DNA of 10,376 nucleotides. Source: Cyanobacteriota bacterium (GTDB taxonomy: Bacteria; Cyanobacteriota; Cyanobacteriia; PCC-6307; Cyanobiaceae). Shown here piece after piece: positions 6,922-10,376 of the stretch. A model generated the notes under the pieces. That model did no database searches and was not told the DNA's origin. It saw only the letters and a program-made list of their open reading frames with translations. Numbering within the stretch: the stretch's first letter is position 1; the number at the start of each line of letters is the position of its first letter. A program made the position numbers and the translations under genes. Where the stretch lies: NCBI GenBank assembly GCA_026389255.1, contig JAPLIF010000158.1, forward strand, positions 1-10,376. Direction: 5' to 3'.

Positions 6922-9363
6922 GCTCGGTTCCGTCGCCAGGGAGCAGCGCCAGTGACGAATCTCCTCGGCATCGATGCCATGGTCATGGGCGTAGGCGCGA
7001 TGGCTGAGAATCTCCTCTTTCATACGCTCTTTGACATGGGCGGCGCGGGCGCCGAGGCCGTCCACCCGATCGATGACATCAATGACAAGGTTGAAACGGT
7101 CAATCTGGTTGTTCATCGCCAGTTCAAGAGGTGTATTGATATTGCCCTTTTCCTTGTAGCCGCGCACATGAAAATTACCATGATTACGCCGCTTGTAGGT
7201 GAGGCGATGGATCAGCCAGGGGTAGCCATGAAAGTTGAAGATTACCGGCCGATCAACAGTGAATAGCGTGTCGAAGTCCCGATCGCTGATGCCGTGGGGG
7301 TGCTCGGTGGGCTGGGTCAGGGCAAAGAGTTTGACGACATTGAGCACCCGAATGCGCAGGCTTGGGATCTCGCGCCGCAGGATCTCCACCGCCGCCAGGG
7401 TTTCCTTGGTGGGAATATCGCCGGCACAGGCCATCACCACATCCGGGTCAGCGAAGGCGGAGCCGTTGTCGTCGTTGCTGGCCCAGCTCCAGAGGCCGAT
7501 GCCCTTGGCCACATGCTGGCGGGCCTGGTCCAGGGTGAGGTATTGCAGATGCTTCTGCTTATCCGAAACGATGATGTTGCAAACATTCAGCTCCCGCAGG
7601 GCCGTTTCCGCCACCGCCAACAGGCTGTTGGCGTCGGCGGGCAGATAGACGCGAACCACCTCGCCACTTTTGTTGCCCGCCAGATCAATGAACCCGGGAT
7701 CCTGATGGGTGAAACCATTGTGGTCCTGGCGCCAGACCGTGGACGAAATCAGACAGTTCCAGGGGCCGATGGGTGAACGCCAGGGGGCATGGTTCAAACA
7801 GGATTCAAGCCATTTGGCGTGCTGATTGAACATCGAAGCAATAATATGGGCGAAGGCCTCGTAGGTGTTGAAAAAGCCATAGCGACCCGTCAGTAGGTAT
7901 CCCTCCATCATCCCCACCAAGGTGTGCTCCGAAAGCATTTCAACCACCCGACCATCCCGGGCCAGTTCACTACCACCGCCATCCTCCGGCAGGATCTCCT
8001 CCATCCACACCTTCTTGCTCACCGCATAGATGGCCTGCAGGCGGTTGGAGGCGGTTTCATCCGGCCCAAAGACCCGCATGGAATGGGGATTGGCCGCGAT
8101 CGTGTCGCGCAGGGCCTCCCCCAGGGGATAGGTGTTCTCGGCTTCGACTTGCCCAGGCGCCGTCACCGCTACCGCATAGGCCTCCATCGGCGGCAGTCGC
8201 AGCTTGCGGCGCAACACACCGCCATTGGTGTGGGGGTTGGAACCCATGCGGCGTGGACCCAAGGGCGAGAGGGCCTTGAGCTCGGGAACCAGCCTGCCTT
8301 CGCTGTCGAACAACTCCCCGGGGCGATAGCTCCTCAGCCACTCCTCCAGCAGGCGCAGTTCCTCGGGATCCTGGCGGGGATTGGCCAGGGGGACCTGGTG
8401 GGCCCGCCAGAAGCCTTCGACCTTCCTGTCATGCACCCGGGCCGGGCCGGTCCAGCCCTTGGGGGAACGCAGCACAATCATGGGCCAGATGGGCCGTTCG
8501 GCCACACCGCTGCGCCGGGCTTCGGCGCGGATCGCCAGGATCCGGGCCACCGCCCCATCCATGGCGGCAGCCATGGCCCGGTGCATCGGCAGCGGATCAT
8601 GGCCTTCGACAAACAGGGGCTCCCAGCCGTATCCCCGCAAGAGCGACACCAGTTCGGCCTTGGGGATCCGAGCCAACAGGGTGGGATTGGCAATCTTGTA
8701 GCCGTTGAGGTGCAGAACTGGCAGGACGGCACCATCGACGATGGGATTGAGAAATTTGTTGATGTGCCAGGAGGTCGCCAAGGGACCGGTCTCCGCCTCC
8801 CCATCGCCGACGCAGGCCAGGGCAATCAGATCGGGGTTATCAAAGACGGCACCGCAGGCATGGGAGAGCACATAACCCAGTTCCCCCCCTTCGTGGATGG
8901 AGCCAGGGGTTTCCGGGGTGCAATGGGAGCCGATATGGCCCGGGAAAGAAAATTGCTTGCAGAAGCGCCTTAGCCCTTCGCCATCCTCACTTTTGTCAGG
9001 ATAGATCTCACTGTAGGAGCCATCGAGGTAGGTGGGAGCCAAGACTCCGGGGGCGCCATGGCCGGGCCCAGAGAGATAGATCATGTCCAGGTTGTGGTGG
9101 CGAATCACCCGATTGGCATGGGCCCACAGAAAAGACTGGCCAGGGCTCGATCCCCAATGGCCCAATAAGCGATTCTTGATATGCTCGGGCCGTAGGGGTT
9201 CTCTCAACAGGGGATTATCCTGGAGATAAATCATGCCTACGGCTAGGTAATTGGCAGCACGCCACCAGGCATCCAGCAGCTGCAGCTCTTGTTCCTGAAC
9301 CTGATCCATGGCCCCATCGCTCTGGATCGGATTGTTCGCAGGCTCCAGGGAGGAGAAGATCAT
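6919..9363 (-). CDS. xfp: Xylulose-5-phosphate/fructose-6-phosphate phosphoketolase
   Basis: This is a thiamine-diphosphate enzyme that uses inorganic phosphate to split xylulose-5-P (to glyceraldehyde-3-P) or fructose-6-P (to erythrose-4-P), each giving acetyl-phosphate. It is cytoplasmic and 814 residues long, normal for the family (~790-825). Motifs are GHWGSSPG (68-75, His69), GPGHGAPG (99-106, His102), the signature EGGELGY (158-164), the thiamine-diphosphate motif GDGEAETGPLATSWHINKF (186-204), LNGYKIANPT (219-228), RAHQVPL (His322), SEHTLVGMMEGYLLTGRYGF with the catalytic Glu region, and THQDPGF. All the expected catalytic His and Glu positions seem present, so the enzyme should be active. 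The ATG at 9363 is preceded by GGA eight to nine bases upstream. An internal Met19 is a possible alternative start, but the upstream one places WWRAANYL at the usual distance. The gene heads the probable xfp-ackA-mgtA operon. Sequence alone does not tell which sugar phosphate is preferred. Confidence 0.96.
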   Translation of the reverse strand: MIFSSLEPANNPIQSDGAMDQVQEQELQLLDAWWRAANYLAVGMIYLQDNPLLREPLRPEHIKNRLLGHWGSSPGQSFLWAHANRVIRHHNLDMIYLSGPGHGAPGVLAPTYLDGSYSEIYPDKSEDGEGLRRFCKQFSFPGHIGSHCTPETPGSIHEGGELGYVLSHACGAVFDNPDLIALACVGDGEAETGPLATSWHINKFLNPIVDGAVLPVLHLNGYKIANPTLLARIPKAELVSLLRGYGWEPLFVEGHDPLPMHRAMAAAMDGAVARILAIRAEARRSGVAERPIWPMIVLRSPKGWTGPARVHDRKVEGFWRAHQVPLANPRQDPEELRLLEEWLRSYRPGELFDSEGRLVPELKALSPLGPRRMGSNPHTNGGVLRRKLRLPPMEAYAVAVTAPGQVEAENTYPLGEALRDTIAANPHSMRVFGPDETASNRLQAIYAVSKKVWMEEILPEDGGGSELARDGRVVEMLSEHTLVGMMEGYLLTGRYGFFNTYEAFAHIIASMFNQHAKWLESCLNHAPWRSPIGPWNCLISSTVWRQDHNGFTHQDPGFIDLAGNKSGEVVRVYLPADANSLLAVAETALRELNVCNIIVSDKQKHLQYLTLDQARQHVAKGIGLWSWASNDDNGSAFADPDVVMACAGDIPTKETLAAVEILRREIPSLRIRVLNVVKLFALTQPTEHPHGISDRDFDTLFTVDRPVIFNFHGYPWLIHRLTYKRRNHGNFHVRGYKEKGNINTPLELAMNNQIDRFNLVIDVIDRVDGLGARAAHVKERMKEEILSHRAYAHDHGIDAEEIRHWRCSLATEPS

Positions 9364-9537
9364 GCGCCGTCCAATGCTTGAACCAGCCTAAGGGGACTGG
9401 CCCAACCCTCTGCTGCCGCGAAGCGTCCGGGCCCCAATCGGCGCAGCCCCGTCAACGGCATGGCCTGCCGAGAGATGGCGCACCACCATTGGAACGGCAA
9501 GCGGATGCAGAACTAAAGCCAAGACGCATGACCAGCG
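9364..9537. other. Non-coding region between xfp and the Nif11 gene
   Basis: These 174 bp should hold the promoter for the xfp operon (reading left) and the end of the Nif11 gene transcript. I see no convincing -35/-10 pair, operator, tRNA or strong terminator. A 64-codon + strand frame starting at 9378 has no family features and overlaps the Nif11 end, so I do not treat it as a gene. Confidence 0.5.
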
Positions 9538-9753
9538 TCAGTTGTACTCGCCGGGAATATCCTGCTTACTAACGGTGACCCGACCGACCCGTTGACCCGA
9601 GAGTCGCAGCAATTCGTCGCCTGAGAATTGATAACCCAGCTTGCAGGCCAGCTGGGCCACATCATCGGCGGTGGCGGCGGCCAGGGTCTGCTCCTTAAGG
9701 GCCGGTTCGTTTTGCATCCGCGCCAGAAAGGCCCTGGCTTGATCGAGGCTCAT
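9538..9753 (-). CDS. Nif11-domain small protein (Nif11-like leader peptide family)
   Basis: This is a 71-residue protein. Residues 1 to ~50 (MSLDQARAFLARMQNEPALK onward to GYQFSGDELLRL) match the Nif11 N-terminal pattern: S-x-x-Q-A-x-x-F-L, a pair of helices rich in Ala, Lys and Glu, then G-(Y/F)-x-F-(S/T)-x-x-E-L. Members of this family are either leader regions of ribosomally made modified peptides (as in prochlorosins) or small proteins of unknown role. The ~20-residue tail (RVTVSKQDIPGEYN) has no Cys, and no Gly-Gly cleavage site precedes it. No modifying enzyme or peptidase-transporter lies in the window, so it is probably not a classic lanthipeptide precursor. The same frame is open back to 9939, but homology begins at the ATG at 9753, and the extra upstream part looks non-coding and lies antisense to the next gene. 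There is no clear Shine-Dalgarno. Confidence 0.75.
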   Translation of the reverse strand: MSLDQARAFLARMQNEPALKEQTLAAATADDVAQLACKLGYQFSGDELLRLSGQRVGRVTVSKQDIPGEYN

Positions 9754-9780
9754 CGGAATCGGAGCGGCGGGATTTCCAGC

Positions 9781-10107
9781 ATGCCGCAACCCCTTAGGCT
9801 GATCAGGGTCTCCCACCTGATTTCCACCATGGCCTTTTTCGAAGCCCTCTGGCACGGTGAGGGCATCGGCGACGGTGGTGATCTGCAGGAAGCCCTGCTG
9901 GCTTACATCAGCGTGCAACCCGAGGATGGGGACTGGCACGCCGCCTGCGCCAGCGGGGCAGCCAACCCCTGCATTCTGCGCTACCGCTCCTTTGAGGCAT
10001 ACCTGGACAACGCCGACGAACTGGAGACAATCCCTGTGACAGCCGCCATGATCATGGCGGCCCTACCCCTGACTGCCGTGGAGCCCACCCCCGATCAGCC
10101 TGCCTGA
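9781..10107 (+). CDS. Small protein of unknown function
   Basis: I do not recognise this protein. From ATG 9781 it has 108 residues; from ATG 9829 (MAFFEALWHGEGIGDGG) it has 92. The second start leaves more room (75 bp instead of 27 bp) for control regions shared with the divergent Nif11 gene, but neither has a clear Shine-Dalgarno. The frame is open back to 9628, which would run antisense across the Nif11 gene and is unlikely. The protein is acidic, has two Cys (in the HAACAS and NPCIL segments) and ends in a short hydrophobic stretch (VTAAMIMAALPLTAV) followed by a Pro-rich tail. Third codon positions are strongly G/C, which supports real coding. The hydrophobic stretch is too short for a confident membrane segment. 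Confidence 0.5.
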   Translation: MPQPLRLIRVSHLISTMAFFEALWHGEGIGDGGDLQEALLAYISVQPEDGDWHAACASGAANPCILRYRSFEAYLDNADELETIPVTAAMIMAALPLTAVEPTPDQPA

Positions 10108-10166
10108 ATGCGGATTCCGTGCATGATTGCCACACTCGCTGCCCCATCGTTGCCCTCCCCTCCGGT

Positions 10167-10376
10167 ATGGGCGCCATCCCCACCATGGAGTTAGGCGGCT
10201 CGCTGGCTCCTTTCACCACCGTGGTCGGGGGTGCGCTGCGGCTGCAGGCCGAGGCCTTTCGCGATGTGCAGTTTTCCGGCCCGGCCGGGGCCGTGGGCCT
10301 CTGGATTGCCCTGGTGGCGGGACTCTCCCTGGCCATCGGCCAGGCCTTCATTCTGTTTGTGAACCGGGTGCGGCCC
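10167..10376 (+). CDS. Probable membrane protein, 3'-partial
   Basis: An open frame runs off the end of the window. From ATG 10167 it reads MGAIPTMELGGSLAPFTTVV, a short amphipathic stretch (ALRLQAEAFRDVQF), then GAVGLWIALVAGLSLAIGQA and FILFVNRVRP. The long hydrophobic run looks like a first transmembrane helix with a positive charge after it. ATG 10185 (MELGGSLAP) is an equally good start, and the frame is open further upstream with a GTG at 10119. The pattern resembles small multi-pass (Yip1-like) membrane proteins of picocyanobacteria, but that is an impression from memory and only 70 residues are visible. It lies on the same strand as the preceding small gene, 59 bp after it, so the two may be cotranscribed. 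Confidence 0.5.
   Translation, partial: MGAIPTMELGGSLAPFTTVVGGALRLQAEAFRDVQFSGPAGAVGLWIALVAGLSLAIGQAFILFVNRVRP

Noticed and set aside
7924..8973. 349-codon + strand open frame antisense to xfp
   Set aside because: It has Gly/His/Gln-rich composition and no recognisable domain, and the opposite strand carries phosphoketolase signatures throughout.
9523..9539. Inverted repeat GACGC-N7-GCGTC at the Nif11 stop codon as a terminator
   Set aside because: The stem is only 5 bp and includes part of the stop codon, and it is not followed by a proper T tract. It could occur by chance.
9378..9572. 64-codon + strand open frame upstream of xfp
   Set aside because: It is Arg/Pro-rich with no similarity I recognise, overlaps the end of the Nif11 gene on the opposite strand, and has no ribosome binding site.
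9754..9939. N-terminal extension of the Nif11 protein to 133 residues
   Set aside because: The Nif11 motif begins at the ATG at 9753, the extension has no family match, and it lies opposite a better coding frame on the + strand.
1..10376. CRISPR arrays, insertion sequences, tRNA or rRNA genes, prophage genes
   Set aside because: I read for these on both strands and saw no spaced repeat array, transposase motif, cloverleaf, rRNA segment or phage-type protein.

Overview
The window looks like chromosomal DNA from a high-GC unicellular cyanobacterium of the Synechococcus/Cyanobium type. The signs are a Nif11-domain small protein, three copies of the cyanobacterial HIP1 octamer (GCGATCGC), weak or absent Shine-Dalgarno sequences, and the general character of the proteins. 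The assignment is an inference; no rRNA or tRNA is present to anchor it.

Left part (1-3022, + strand): the transcription-repair coupling factor gene mfd. Its first ~180 codons lie outside the window. Near the 3' end it carries a contiguous 32-bp tandem duplication (2415-2446 / 2447-2478, 30 of 32 identical). This shifts the frame and ends the main reading frame at 2516. The remaining ~180 residues continue in another frame to 3022. Removing one repeat unit restores a normal Mfd C-terminus exactly. The two copies differ only at synonymous positions, so an assembly join between two strain haplotypes is as plausible as a real mutation.

Middle part (3035-9363, - strand): three genes in one direction, read from right to left: xfp (phosphoketolase), ackA (acetate kinase) and mgtA (Mg2+-importing P-type ATPase). 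xfp and ackA overlap through TGATG, and mgtA follows 33 bp later, so they are probably one operon. Xfp splits xylulose-5-P or fructose-6-P to give acetyl-phosphate, and AckA converts that to acetate and ATP. Together they form a short route for substrate-level ATP. MgtA would supply Mg2+, which both enzymes need, but that link is speculative. mgtA converges on mfd with only 12 bp between the stop codons.

Right part (9364-10376): a 174-bp non-coding stretch upstream of xfp, a 71-residue Nif11-domain protein (- strand), a divergent small unrecognised protein (+ strand), and the start of a probable membrane protein that runs off the window.

The items most worth checking are the mfd duplication, the atypical AckA active-site motifs together with the xfp-ackA-mgtA arrangement, and the orphan Nif11 protein, which lacks a Gly-Gly cleavage site. 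I found no convincing evidence of a wholly new multi-gene system.
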